Source: Ensifer sesbaniae (GTDB lineage: Bacteria; Pseudomonadota; Alphaproteobacteria; Rhizobiales; Rhizobiaceae). Taken from it: a DNA stretch of 64,000 bases. Under the pieces are notes generated by a model. The model was given only the letters and a program-made list of their open reading frames with translations, had not been told where the DNA came from and did not search any database. Position numbers and translations under genes: made by a program. The number at the start of each line of letters is the position of its first letter. Within the stretch, counting starts at the first letter, position 1. The stretch is taken from contig NZ_JABEKU010000001.1 of the NCBI RefSeq assembly GCF_013283665.1, positions 992,001 to 1,056,000 of the forward strand, read 5' to 3'. This document shows, one piece after another, positions 48,348 to 57,202 of this stretch.

Positions 48348-49052
48348 ATGACCGCATCCAAAGCCATCGCCGGTATCCTGTTCGACAAGGATGGAACCCT
48401 GCTCGACTACGCCAAGAGCTGGGTGCCGGTGAACTATGAGCTGGCGCGGATTGCGGCAAAGGGTGACGAGGCGCTGGCTCGCACGTTGCTGAAAGCGGGC
48501 GGCATGGATGCCGATACCGGCCATGTGCTGCCCGACAGCCTGCTTGCGGCCGGCAACACGGTCGAGATCGCGACCGGTTTCGTGGGCGCGGGCGCGCCTT
48601 TCACGGTGGAGGATCTCACAACCCTGTTCGACAGCCTGTTCGCGCGCTCGGCGGAATATGCCGTCCCCGTCACTGATCTTGGCACCTTCTTCGCCGGTCT
48701 GCATGCCAAGGGCTATCGTCTTGGAGTCGCCTCCAGCGACAACGAAAAATCGATCCGCGAGACCGCAAGGCGCTTCGGCTTTGATGGATACCTGCATTAT
48801 GTGGCGGGTTATGACAGCGGCTACGGCGTCAAGCCGGAGCCCGGCATGGTGCTCGGTTTTTGCGCCGCAACGGGCCTTGAGCCGCATCAGGTCGTTGTCG
48901 TCGGCGACAACAATCACGACATGCACATGGGCCGCAGTGCCAGCGTCGGCATGACGGTCGCGGTGCTGACCGGAACCGGTTCACGCCAATCGCTCGCCGC
49001 AGCCTCGGACCATTGCCTCGCCGACATCACCGAGCTTGAGGCCGTGCTCTAG
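48348..49052 (+). CDS. HAD-family phosphatase (phosphoglycolate phosphatase-like)
   Basis: A 234-residue HAD hydrolase. Motif 1 is GILFDKDGTLLDY (residues ~8-20; Asp nucleophile and acid/base Asp), motif 2 is GVASSDNEKS near 125, and motif 4 is VVVVGDNNHDMHMG near 184-197. A helical cap lies between. GGAGG lies upstream of the ATG. It sits between waaA and lpxK, 25 bp after waaA; whether it has a role in lipid A or Kdo metabolism (for example as a Kdo-8-phosphate phosphatase-like or housekeeping enzyme) is unknown. Confidence 0.85.
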   Translation: MTASKAIAGILFDKDGTLLDYAKSWVPVNYELARIAAKGDEALARTLLKAGGMDADTGHVLPDSLLAAGNTVEIATGFVGAGAPFTVEDLTTLFDSLFARSAEYAVPVTDLGTFFAGLHAKGYRLGVASSDNEKSIRETARRFGFDGYLHYVAGYDSGYGVKPEPGMVLGFCAATGLEPHQVVVVGDNNHDMHMGRSASVGMTVAVLTGTGSRQSLAAASDHCLADITELEAVL

Positions 49053-49229
49053 CCGAAATGCCAGCAAACGCATGAGGCGGGCCGGCTGAAGCCGGCTGCA
49101 TCCCATCCATAGCTTGCGTTTTTTCACATTCTGACGTTTTTTGGGGCAATCCGTCGGCTTGCGACGGCAAGAAGACATGCGTCCTCCCAAAGCGGATGGA
49201 CGACACCGGCTGGGGGCCACGGAAAGAAG

Positions 49230-50270
49230 ATGGTATCGGAAGCGCCGCCATTCTGGTGGACCAAGGCGGATTGGCGTGCCCGCGCCTTGTGGCCGTTTTC
49301 ATGGCTCTACGGGCGGATTGCCGGCATGCGCATGGACCGCGCGCGCCGTGCATCGGTTCCCGTGCCGATCATCTGCATCGGCAACTTCACTGTCGGCGGC
49401 GCCGGCAAGACGCCGACGGCGATCGCCCTTGCCCGCGTCATCCGTCAGAAAGGGTTGAAGCCCGGCTTCTTGAGCCGCGGCTACGGCGGCTCTCTCGACG
49501 TGACCACGATCGTCGATATTGAGCATCACCGCGCCCGCGACGTTGGCGATGAACCCTTGCTTCTGGCGCGCGAGGCGTTGACCGTCGTCTGCCGCCGCCG
49601 TGTCGATGGGGCTCGCCGCCTGGTGAAGGAAGGTGCCGACATCATCATCATGGACGACGGTTTTCAGAGCGCGCGTCTCGCTTTCGACTTCGCGCTTCTG
49701 GTGATCGACTCGCGCCGCGGCATCGGCAACGGCTATCTGGTGCCGGCCGGCCCCGTGCGGGCGCCGCTTCCCATCCAGTTGCGCCATGCGACGGCACTCC
49801 TGAAAATCGGCGACGGCACGGAGGCCGATGCCCTGATCCGCCGTGCAGCCCGCGCCGGCAAGCAGATCTACGAGGCCGATGTGGTGAGGCTCGACGACGG
49901 GTCGCTGAAGGGCGTCAAGGTCCTCGCCTGGGCCGGTATCGCCGATCCGGAGAAATTCTATCGCACGGTGCGTGAGACCGGGGCCGTCGTCGAGGAAACC
50001 CGCAGCTTTCCGGATCACCATCATTTTTCCGACGACGAGATTGCCGATCTGCTCGATCGGGCGGCGGCTTTGGGCTGCACGCTGGTCACCACCGCCAAGG
50101 ACATGGTTCGGCTCGAGCCCGGCCATGGCCGCGCCGCCGAGCTGGCCGCGGCCAGCCGGGTGATCGAGATCGACGTGCGTTTCGATGATCCCATGGCGCC
50201 GTCAAAAATCATCGAGACGGCGCTTTCCGCCGCGCGCGCCCGCAAGCTGCGCGAAGGCGCAGTCAAGTAA
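49230..50270 (+). CDS. lpxK: tetraacyldisaccharide 4'-kinase
   Basis: A 346-residue kinase that adds the 4'-phosphate to the lipid A precursor at the inner membrane. It has an N-terminal membrane-associated helix, a Walker A loop in [16 protein letters not shown] (residues ~49-64), [16 protein letters not shown] and [10 protein letters not shown] near 138-147, all LpxK signatures. GGAAAG precedes the ATG. It is convergent with DUF2093. Confidence 0.95.
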   Translation: MVSEAPPFWWTKADWRARALWPFSWLYGRIAGMRMDRARRASVPVPIICIGNFTVGGAGKTPTAIALARVIRQKGLKPGFLSRGYGGSLDVTTIVDIEHHRARDVGDEPLLLAREALTVVCRRRVDGARRLVKEGADIIIMDDGFQSARLAFDFALLVIDSRRGIGNGYLVPAGPVRAPLPIQLRHATALLKIGDGTEADALIRRAARAGKQIYEADVVRLDDGSLKGVKVLAWAGIADPEKFYRTVRETGAVVEETRSFPDHHHFSDDEIADLLDRAAALGCTLVTTAKDMVRLEPGHGRAAELAAASRVIEIDVRFDDPMAPSKIIETALSAARARKLREGAVK

Positions 50271-50310
50271 CGGCTATTCGTATCCGGGGAAGAGACCTGA
50301 CGACGTCGCC

Positions 50311-50544
50311 TTAGCGGCGCTGGTTCGGCAATGCGCCGGCGCGTTTTTCCGCCTCGACGGAGGCTTCCGCATCGACATAGGCTTCCTGCCGGGCGACGCT
50401 CCAGTAGCGCAACTCGTCGACGGGAATGGTTCTGCCGGTCATCGCGCAGATCACATGCGAGCCAGCGAGGACGATCTGAAAGTCGCCGTCGAGATAACGG
50501 ATCTTCGCCTCGCGCGACGTGCTTCCTTCAAACCGGTTCATCAT
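50311..50544 (-). CDS. DUF2093 protein
   Basis: A 77-residue protein: NRFEGSTSREAKIRYLDGDFQIVLAGSHVICAM... matches the DUF2093 pattern (a conserved YLDGDFQ, G.HV.CA.TG). DUF2093 is confined mainly to alphaproteobacteria and often lies between lpxK and mutL as here. Function is unknown. Two adjacent ATGs are possible starts. Confidence 0.85.
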   Translation of the reverse strand: MMNRFEGSTSREAKIRYLDGDFQIVLAGSHVICAMTGRTIPVDELRYWSVARQEAYVDAEASVEAEKRAGALPNQRR

Positions 50545-50633
50545 GTTCGTTGCCTGTAACGTCCTTGTGGTCTGTTCTCTGGTCTAGCTCGCCATCAGGC
50601 AAAATGCCAGCCGCATTTCGCGGCCGTGCGCGA

Positions 50634-52448
50634 TCAGCTTCGGCCGAACAGCCGTTCAATATCGGAAAGCTTGAGCTCGATGTAGGTCGGCCGCCCATGG
50701 TTGCATTGACCGGAGCCGGGCGTCGCCTCCATCTGCCGCAGCAAGGCGTTCATTTCCTCGGTACGCATGCGTCGGCCGGAGCGGACCGATCCATGGCAGG
50801 CCATCGTCGCCGCAAGATATTCGAGCCGGCTTGTAAGCCCGTTGGCAGTGTCCCATTCGGCAAGCTCGTCGGCAAGCTGGCGTACCAGGCCGACGGCGTC
50901 CATTTCGCCGAGCATCGCCGGCGTCTCGCGCACGGCGATTGCCCCGGGGCCGAAGCGCTCGATGGCAAGACCAAGGCGGGCAAACTCCGCCGCATGGGCC
51001 ATCAGCCGGTCGCAATCGTCTTCGGCCAGATCGACGATTTCCGGGATCAGCAGGGCCTGTGCCGCGACGGGCCGCGAATGCAGCGCGGTTCGCATCGCCT
51101 CGAACACCAGCCGCTCATGGGCGGCATGCTGGTCGACGATGACGAGACCGTCATTCGTCTGGGCGACGATGTAGTTTTCGTGGAGCTGCGCCCGTACCGC
51201 GCCGAGCGGGAAGGATTGCGGCGTCGGTGCCGGCGTATCCTGTTGCGATGCCGGCACCTCATGCTCAGGTGGGGCGGCCGTTCGTGCAGATGGCGCCGCA
51301 AAGGCGGCGAAGCTCGCCTGCGGCGCTTCGCCGAGGCCACGCAGCATGGCATCGAATTGTGCCGGTCGGGACGGGGACGTCTCGGGGGTCCAGGGTTGCG
51401 GGCGATAGGTCCCGGCGCGGAAAGCCTGCATCATGCCGCGTGCCCCGGTGGTTGCCGCCCGGTCGCCTTCGCGCGTCAGTGCCTCGCGGATCGCGCCGAT
51501 GATCAGCCCGCGGATGAGGCCGGGGTCGCGGAAGCGCACATCGGATTTGGCCGGATGCACGTTGACGTCGACCAGCGCCGGATCGAGCGTGATCGACAGT
51601 ACCGCGACGGGGTAGCGGCCGCTCGGGATCGTCTCGGAATAGGCGGCGCGGATCGCCGACAGCAGCAGCTTGTCCTGCACCGGGCGGCCATTGACGAAGA
51701 CATATTGCTGCAGCGAGTTGCCGCGATTGTAGGTCGGCACGCCGGCAAAACCGGTGAGCCCGACATCTTCGCGCTCGGCATCGATTTCGATCGCGTTGTC
51801 GCGGAAATCCTTGCCGAGCACCTGGGCCATGCGCGCCAGGCGATCGTCGCCGGTCGCCGGGAATTCGAGCGTCGAGCGGTCGCTGCCCGAGAGCACGAAG
51901 CGGACCGCCGGGAAGGCGATCGCCATGCGGCGTACGATCTCGGAGATCGCGGCCGCTTCCGCCTTCTCGGACTTCATGAACTTCAGTCGCGCCGGCGTCG
52001 CGAAGAAGAGGTCGCGGACCTCCACGACCGTGCCGGTATTGGCCGGCGAAGGGCGAACCGGCTCGGTCTTGCCGCCGGTGACGGCGATGACCGCGCCTTC
52101 GCTGGCGCCGGCCGTGCGCGTCGTGATCGACAGGCGGGCGACCGAGCCGATCGAAGGCAGCGCCTCGCCGCGAAAGCCGAGCGTGCGGATGTCGAACAGG
52201 CTGTCGTCGAGCTTCGACGTACAGTGCCGGCGGACCGCAAGTTCGAGGTCGTTCGGCGTCATGCCCGAGCCATTGTCGGTCACGCGCAACAGCGTCTTGC
52301 CGCCGCCGGCGGTCGCGATTTCGATGCGCGTGGCGCCCGCGTCGAGCGCGTTCTCGATCAGCTCCTTGGCGGCGCTGGCTGGGCGTTCGATCACTTCGCC
52401 GGCGGCGATCTGGTTGATGAGAGTTTCTGAAAGCTGCTTGATGACCAT
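50634..52448 (-). CDS. mutL: DNA mismatch repair protein MutL
   Basis: A 604-residue mismatch repair ATPase. GHKL motifs: [11 protein letters not shown] (residues ~29-39), VTDNGSGM (~56-63) and [16 protein letters not shown] near 90-105. A Pro/Ala-rich linker (~340-410) leads to a C-terminal dimerisation domain that keeps endonuclease motifs [12 protein letters not shown] near 444 and CNHGRPT near 587. Organisms without MutH use this MutL nuclease to nick the daughter strand. The start at 52448 gives [19 protein letters not shown], as expected. Confidence 0.96.
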   Translation of the reverse strand: MVIKQLSETLINQIAAGEVIERPASAAKELIENALDAGATRIEIATAGGGKTLLRVTDNGSGMTPNDLELAVRRHCTSKLDDSLFDIRTLGFRGEALPSIGSVARLSITTRTAGASEGAVIAVTGGKTEPVRPSPANTGTVVEVRDLFFATPARLKFMKSEKAEAAAISEIVRRMAIAFPAVRFVLSGSDRSTLEFPATGDDRLARMAQVLGKDFRDNAIEIDAEREDVGLTGFAGVPTYNRGNSLQQYVFVNGRPVQDKLLLSAIRAAYSETIPSGRYPVAVLSITLDPALVDVNVHPAKSDVRFRDPGLIRGLIIGAIREALTREGDRAATTGARGMMQAFRAGTYRPQPWTPETSPSRPAQFDAMLRGLGEAPQASFAAFAAPSARTAAPPEHEVPASQQDTPAPTPQSFPLGAVRAQLHENYIVAQTNDGLVIVDQHAAHERLVFEAMRTALHSRPVAAQALLIPEIVDLAEDDCDRLMAHAAEFARLGLAIERFGPGAIAVRETPAMLGEMDAVGLVRQLADELAEWDTANGLTSRLEYLAATMACHGSVRSGRRMRTEEMNALLRQMEATPGSGQCNHGRPTYIELKLSDIERLFGRS

Positions 52449-52824
52449 GTCCCATTTTCCCGGATTCGCTCGGGAAACGGAAGGGGGAATGGCACCTCCT
52501 CCCCGGCCCCGAACGCACGCGATCGTCGCCCCGGAAAAATGAGTGAGGGTTTAATCGCCCCTTAACACTCTGCTGCGATTTTCCACAACAACCTGAATGA
52601 TCACGGGTTTTGTCTTTCGAGCATTGCGGCGTAGCTGGACGCCGTACTCCCTCCGCGCGAAGAGACGCCTGCCAAGGCCACCCAGCATGTCCCGAAATGA
52701 AACCGCCGCTACAGCGCCGCGCGCCCCTTGGGTGCGCCGAGGTCGCTGTAGCACTGTGAATGGCTGCATGTTTCCTCAGATCGAAGGCGATTGAAGCGTG
52801 CGGTGGGCGAGTGAGGACAGCGCA
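52449..52824. other. divergent intergenic region between mutL and the PAS-REC gene
   Basis: 376 bp with no supported gene. It contains a truncated RIME-like repeat (52709-52792) and presumably promoters for both divergent genes. I see no clear sigma boxes or terminators. Confidence 0.4.
52709..52792 (+). repeat. RIME-like two-hairpin repeat, copy 5 (truncated)
   Basis: CTACAGCG...CGCTGTAG (52709-52751) is intact, but only the left arm CTGCATG of the second palindrome (from 52764) and its inner ATCG/CGAT remain; the right arm is lost. It lies just upstream of the PAS-REC gene. Confidence 0.7.
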
Positions 52825-54549
52825 ATGAGCGATGGGGCGTCGAACGGCGCGGACATCAACCGGATCATTCTGGAGTCGAGTTGCGACGCGCTCGGCATCG
52901 CCGTGCTTGTCTGCAGCCGGGACGACACCATTCTCTTTGCCAGCCGCACGATGCTGCAATATTTTCCGGTGCCGGCGGAAATCCTGATGCCCGGCACGCG
53001 CCTTCGAGATTTTCTCGGTGCCGTCTACGATACCGGCGTCCGACCCGGAACCGTTCCGGAAAGCAGCCGTCGGCGCACCAATCGCGAGGACTGGATCGCC
53101 GAGCATATGGCGCTGCACTGGCGCGAACGCTACGAGAGCGTCGAGCGCGCCGGCCGGACGCGCTGGGTTTCGATGCGCAAGCGCCGCCTGTCGAGCGGCA
53201 TCGGCATCCTGTCGATCAGCGACGTTTCCGATCAGAAGAAACGCGACGAACAGCTCCAGACGGATTTGGAGCGTGTCGAGCTGACCGAACAGATCCTCGA
53301 CGCCCAGCCCAATCCGATCTGCGTCAAGGACCGCAATCTCAACTATATCGCCGTCAACAAAGCCTTCTGCCTGATCCATGATCTGCAGCAGGATGCCATC
53401 CTCGGCCGTTCCGCCTGGGATCTGGTCGAAAGCGAGCTTGCCGAACGTTTCGAACAGTCGGACCGCATGGTGCTCGAAACCGGCAAGCCTTACTCGCAGG
53501 CCGAGCACATCGTGCGCGCCGATGGCAGTGATCTCTGGGTGTTGACGCGCAAGTACCGTGTCGGCATGCCCGGCCGCCACTTCGTCGTCACGTGCATGAA
53601 CGACGTGACCGATATCGCCGTCCTGCATCAGAGCAGCGATGAGCCCCGGGCCGAGGTCGGCCTGCAGATCCGCGACTACAGCATCTTCGCAGCGGCACAG
53701 AATTTCTATGATCCCTTCCGGGCGCTGAACGTCCAGCAGCTTGTGGAAGCAGGGTCGATGATCGAGACCTTGCCCGCCCGCGGCCTTCGTGTCCTGGTCG
53801 CCACGGCCGATCGGGCAATGGAAGACCGGCTCGTCGCGCGCCTGCGCGGCTCGGGGCTCGACGCCTGCGCCGTTCGCGATGCCGATGAGCTCAGCGCCTT
53901 CGCCCGTGCGGTCGAGGACGCCGGAATCAAGCTCGATGTCCTGCTGCTCGACCTGGCATTTTCCGAGAAACCGCAAATCGCTGCGGCCTGGCGTCACTGC
54001 CCGATCCTCCCGCTTTCGGCTGAGCAGGACGGTGCCGCGGTGCTGGCGGAAATCTTCCGCGTCTGCTCCGAGCGGACGGCGGTTTCTCCGACGCCGCAGC
54101 CGGATTGGTCGCTGTCGTTTGAGGGCGAGGGGATCGCCGCGCCCCCGCCGGCACCGCAAGTCGACGTGCTCGTTGCCGAAGACAACCAGATCAACCAGTT
54201 CGTATTCACGCAGATCCTGGAGGGCCTCGGCGTCTCGCATCGGATCGCCACCAACGGCCGCGAAGCCGTCGAACTCTGGCACGAACTGCAGCCCGCTCTG
54301 GTGCTGATGGATGTCTCGATGCCGGTCATGAACGGCTTCGACGCCACGGTCGCGATAAGGTCGGCTGAAAGTACCAGGGGGCAGAAAACGCCGATCATCG
54401 GGGTCACGGCGCAGGCGCTGGATATCGACCTGCAGCAATGCAAGGCGTCGGGCATGGACGACCACATCATGAAGCCGGTGAGCCCGGACATGATCGAGGC
54501 GGTGCTTAGAAAATTCATGCCGGCAAAGGCGATGCGAACGGCAGGTTGA
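52825..54549 (+). CDS. PAS-PAS-receiver protein without kinase domain
   Basis: A 574-residue signalling protein. Two PAS domains (residues ~15-125 and ~150-270; the second with PNPICVKDRNLNYIAVNKAF) are followed by a degenerate receiver-like region (VLVATADRAMEDRL, LLLDLAF near 375) and a complete receiver domain: VLVAEDNQINQ (D453 pair), the phospho-acceptor D496 in LVLMDVSMP, T in GVTAQ and K in IMKPV. No histidine kinase HATPase motifs lie between. The architecture resembles the C-terminal half of a hybrid kinase that has lost its kinase core. It likely acts with a partner kinase. Confidence 0.85.
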   Translation: MSDGASNGADINRIILESSCDALGIAVLVCSRDDTILFASRTMLQYFPVPAEILMPGTRLRDFLGAVYDTGVRPGTVPESSRRRTNREDWIAEHMALHWRERYESVERAGRTRWVSMRKRRLSSGIGILSISDVSDQKKRDEQLQTDLERVELTEQILDAQPNPICVKDRNLNYIAVNKAFCLIHDLQQDAILGRSAWDLVESELAERFEQSDRMVLETGKPYSQAEHIVRADGSDLWVLTRKYRVGMPGRHFVVTCMNDVTDIAVLHQSSDEPRAEVGLQIRDYSIFAAAQNFYDPFRALNVQQLVEAGSMIETLPARGLRVLVATADRAMEDRLVARLRGSGLDACAVRDADELSAFARAVEDAGIKLDVLLLDLAFSEKPQIAAAWRHCPILPLSAEQDGAAVLAEIFRVCSERTAVSPTPQPDWSLSFEGEGIAAPPPAPQVDVLVAEDNQINQFVFTQILEGLGVSHRIATNGREAVELWHELQPALVLMDVSMPVMNGFDATVAIRSAESTRGQKTPIIGVTAQALDIDLQQCKASGMDDHIMKPVSPDMIEAVLRKFMPAKAMRTAG

Positions 54550-54815
54550 AAGAAAGACGTGTCAATTCGCTAGAATTGGGGAGGCTAATGGCAGATCTGG
54601 GAGCAGGGCGATATCGGATTGTTAACCGCCGATTGCGATCGTCTGCGCCGAATTGCCGTTAAAGTGTAGAGCCTCGCCCGAATGCATTGCGCCCATCCCG
54701 TTGCACATGTCCGGACCGTGTCGGAACGACATGGCCGGTTCGCGCCGTGGCGTGGGTCTTCGCGGGTCGCGAAGCATCGGGTGCAGTCCGCCGATCGGGC
54801 TGCGGAGACGCGGTT

Positions 54816-56165
54816 ATGACGGCCGTCGAGACACCCTATCACCGCATCGGTATCGAGACGCCCGCCGTGACGGGCAACATCGATCTGCTGACGGGGCTCG
54901 GCAATGCCCGGTGCCTGCGCCAGACCGTACTTGATCTCGCCAGGGAGCGCGCCAGCGATCCCGCGCCCTTCACCATTGGTCTTGCCAATATCGATGGCTT
55001 CAAGCCGATCAACGATCTGTTCGGACCGGCGGCCGGTGACGAGATCCTCTGCCAGGTGGCCTATCGGCTGAAAGCCTGCGCACCCGAGGGGGCGACGATC
55101 ACCCGTTCGGAAAGCGACGAATTCGCCTTCGTCCTGCCGCTCGTCTTCGAGCGCAAGGGGGCGGAGAAGGTCGGGCAGATGTTGAAGGAGGTGCTGTCGG
55201 CGCCCTTCGATCTCGGCGACCGCCACGTGCGTCTCTCCGCGTCCTTCGGCTTTGCGGTCTATCCCTTTGCCGGGGAAGTGTTCGAGGATCTGTTGAAGAG
55301 CGCCGATACTGCGCTCTATCGTTCGAAGCGTCGCGGCCGCGGCCAGATCACCGTCTATTCGCAGGAAATCGCCCAGGAGATGAAACGCGCGACGCAGCTC
55401 GAGCAGGCGCTGCGCAATGCCATCATCGCCAATGAGGTCGACGTGCATTTCCAGCCGATCGTCGATCTGCGCAACGACGCGGTCGTCGGGTTCGAAGCGC
55501 TGGCGCGCTGGTGCGATGCCGACCTCGGCTATGTTTCGCCGGCGGTGTTCGTGCCGTTGGCCGAGGAGCGCGGCTTTATCGAATCTCTGGCAGAAGTGCT
55601 GTTGCGCAAGGCGGCGCATGCGGCCCTCTCCTGGCCGAAGGAGCTCTTCCTTTCCTTCAATCTCTCCTCGGCGCAACTCATGGACCCGGCGACCAGTCAC
55701 CGATTGCTTTCGATCATCCATCAGATCGGCCTCGACCCGCGGCGACTTGAATTGGAGATCACGGAGACGGCTGTCATGGCCGATGCCGACATCGCCCAGA
55801 AGATCGTTGCGGAACTGCGTGCCACCGGCGTGCGCGTCTCGCTCGACGACTTCGGCACCGGGCAATCGAGCCTGGGCCGCTTGCGCGATTTTTCCTTCGA
55901 CAAGGTCAAGATCGATCGCGCCTTCGTCTCGCGCATTTCCGCCGACCGCGCCTCGGAGCACATCATCAAGGCGATCGTCGCGATGTGTGAGGGCCTGGAG
56001 CTGGAGGTCGTCGCCGAAGGCATCGAGGACTTTTCCGAGGCACTGAAGCTGAAGGCGCTCGGTTGCGGTCTCGGGCAGGGCTATTTTTATGGAAAACCGG
56101 CCGATGCCGTGGCGACGATGCGGTACCTTTCCGATCGTTATCGCGACGTTTCGGCCCAGGCCTGA
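54816..56165 (+). CDS. GGDEF-EAL protein with degenerate GGDEF (putative c-di-GMP phosphodiesterase)
   Basis: A 449-residue cytoplasmic protein. The GGDEF domain (residues ~15-180) has ESDEF in place of GGDEF (RSESDEFAFV near 97-106), so cyclase activity is unlikely. The EAL domain (~190-440) keeps FEALARW, NLSSAQL, EITETAV, LDDFGTGQSSLG, DKVKIDRAF and AEGIED, the full set expected for c-di-GMP hydrolysis. The start at 54816 has CGGAGACG upstream and gives no membrane segments. It follows the PAS-REC gene by 266 bp and may share its pathway. Confidence 0.88.
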   Translation: MTAVETPYHRIGIETPAVTGNIDLLTGLGNARCLRQTVLDLARERASDPAPFTIGLANIDGFKPINDLFGPAAGDEILCQVAYRLKACAPEGATITRSESDEFAFVLPLVFERKGAEKVGQMLKEVLSAPFDLGDRHVRLSASFGFAVYPFAGEVFEDLLKSADTALYRSKRRGRGQITVYSQEIAQEMKRATQLEQALRNAIIANEVDVHFQPIVDLRNDAVVGFEALARWCDADLGYVSPAVFVPLAEERGFIESLAEVLLRKAAHAALSWPKELFLSFNLSSAQLMDPATSHRLLSIIHQIGLDPRRLELEITETAVMADADIAQKIVAELRATGVRVSLDDFGTGQSSLGRLRDFSFDKVKIDRAFVSRISADRASEHIIKAIVAMCEGLELEVVAEGIEDFSEALKLKALGCGLGQGYFYGKPADAVATMRYLSDRYRDVSAQA

Positions 56166-56175
56166 ACCGCTCTAT

Positions 56176-57111
56176 TTATTCACCGGCTCCCGATGCCGCG
56201 CGGTCCCGCCGCCCTTCTTCCAATAACCAGTCGCGGACCCGTTTCGCTTGAGCGTTGAGCTCGCGCGACCGCGGCCAGACGACATAGAAGGCGAGGCCGG
56301 TCTTGAGCACGTGTCCGGCGACCGGCATCAGCGCGCCGGAACGGATCTGCGGGTTGATCAGGTGTTCCCAGCCGAGCGCCACACCTTCGCCGGCGAGCAC
56401 GGCCTGAATGACCAGAACATAGTCGTTGATCGTCAGGCGGCGTGCCTGCTTGGGATAGGTGAGGCCGGCGCTCGCGAACCATTCGGTCCAGTCGCAGGCG
56501 CGCCGCACCGGCTCCTCGAGATGAATGAGGTTGTGCCGCTGCAGGTCGGCTGCCGTCTTCGGCAGCCCGTGCTCCTCGATATAGGCGGGCGTTGCGACGG
56601 CGTTGACCACCTCTTCGGCGAGCTGGGCGACATGATAGCGCGGCCAGTGGCCGGGGTCGCCGCCGCGAATGCCGAGCGGGATCGGCTCTTCCTCGAGATC
56701 GAGATCGCGCACGCTGGTCTGGATTCTGAGATCGATCTCCGGCAGGTCCTCGCGCATGCGGTTGAGGCGCGGCAGCATCCACATCGAGGCAAAGGCGGTA
56801 GAAGCTGCAAGCGTCACGTTGGTTTCGCGGCCCTTGGCGCGGATGTCCTCGGCCGACTTCTGGATGCGCGACAGGCCGACGGACACATCGGCGTGAAACT
56901 TCTCGCCGGCCTCGGTCAGTTCGACAGCCCGATGCACGCGATGGAAGAGCGGCACGCCCAACTGTTCCTCGAGGCCGCGAATGGCATAGGACACCGCGGC
57001 CTGGGTCATGCCGAGTTCGTTTGCGGCACGGGTGAAGTTCTGATGACGGCCGGCCGCCTCGAAAACGATGAGGCTGGCGGCGGAGGGAAGCAGGCGGCGT
57101 AGGTTTTCCAT
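56176..57111 (-). CDS. LysR-family transcriptional regulator (GcvA-like)
   Basis: A 311-residue LysR regulator: helix-turn-helix at residues ~10-70 (FEAAGRHQNFTRAANELGMTQAAVSYAIRGLEEQL is the core, in order), HRAVELTEAG, and an effector domain starting VTLAASTAFASMWMLPRL, the GcvA subgroup pattern. It is divergent from the mttB-like gene with 91 bp between start codons, so it is the likely regulator of that amine demethylation pair. Ligand unknown. Confidence 0.9.
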   Translation of the reverse strand: MENLRRLLPSAASLIVFEAAGRHQNFTRAANELGMTQAAVSYAIRGLEEQLGVPLFHRVHRAVELTEAGEKFHADVSVGLSRIQKSAEDIRAKGRETNVTLAASTAFASMWMLPRLNRMREDLPEIDLRIQTSVRDLDLEEEPIPLGIRGGDPGHWPRYHVAQLAEEVVNAVATPAYIEEHGLPKTAADLQRHNLIHLEEPVRRACDWTEWFASAGLTYPKQARRLTINDYVLVIQAVLAGEGVALGWEHLINPQIRSGALMPVAGHVLKTGLAFYVVWPRSRELNAQAKRVRDWLLEEGRRDRAASGAGE

Positions 57112-57115
57112 AAAT

Positions 57116-57190
57116 CATGCTTATCGCATGGCTCGAATTTTTCCAGCGTTACAACGGAATTTTTCGCCAATAGCATCACCTCAAGTGATG
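57116..57190. promoter_or_regulatory. candidate operators between LysR and mttB-like genes
   Basis: Two inverted repeats lie in the short divergent gap: CATGC-TTATC-GCATG (57116-57130), next to the LysR start, and CATCAC-CTCAA-GTGATG (57174-57190), immediately before the GGGAGG ribosome binding site of the methyltransferase gene. Either could be a LysR binding site; the second could also form an mRNA hairpin affecting translation. Confidence 0.4.
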
Positions 57191-57202
57191 GGAGGATGCA
57201 AA

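Noticed and set aside
51265..54465. 1066-codon open frame on the - strand
   Set aside because: It crosses the antisense of the PAS-REC gene and another frame of mutL; both real genes have firm motifs.
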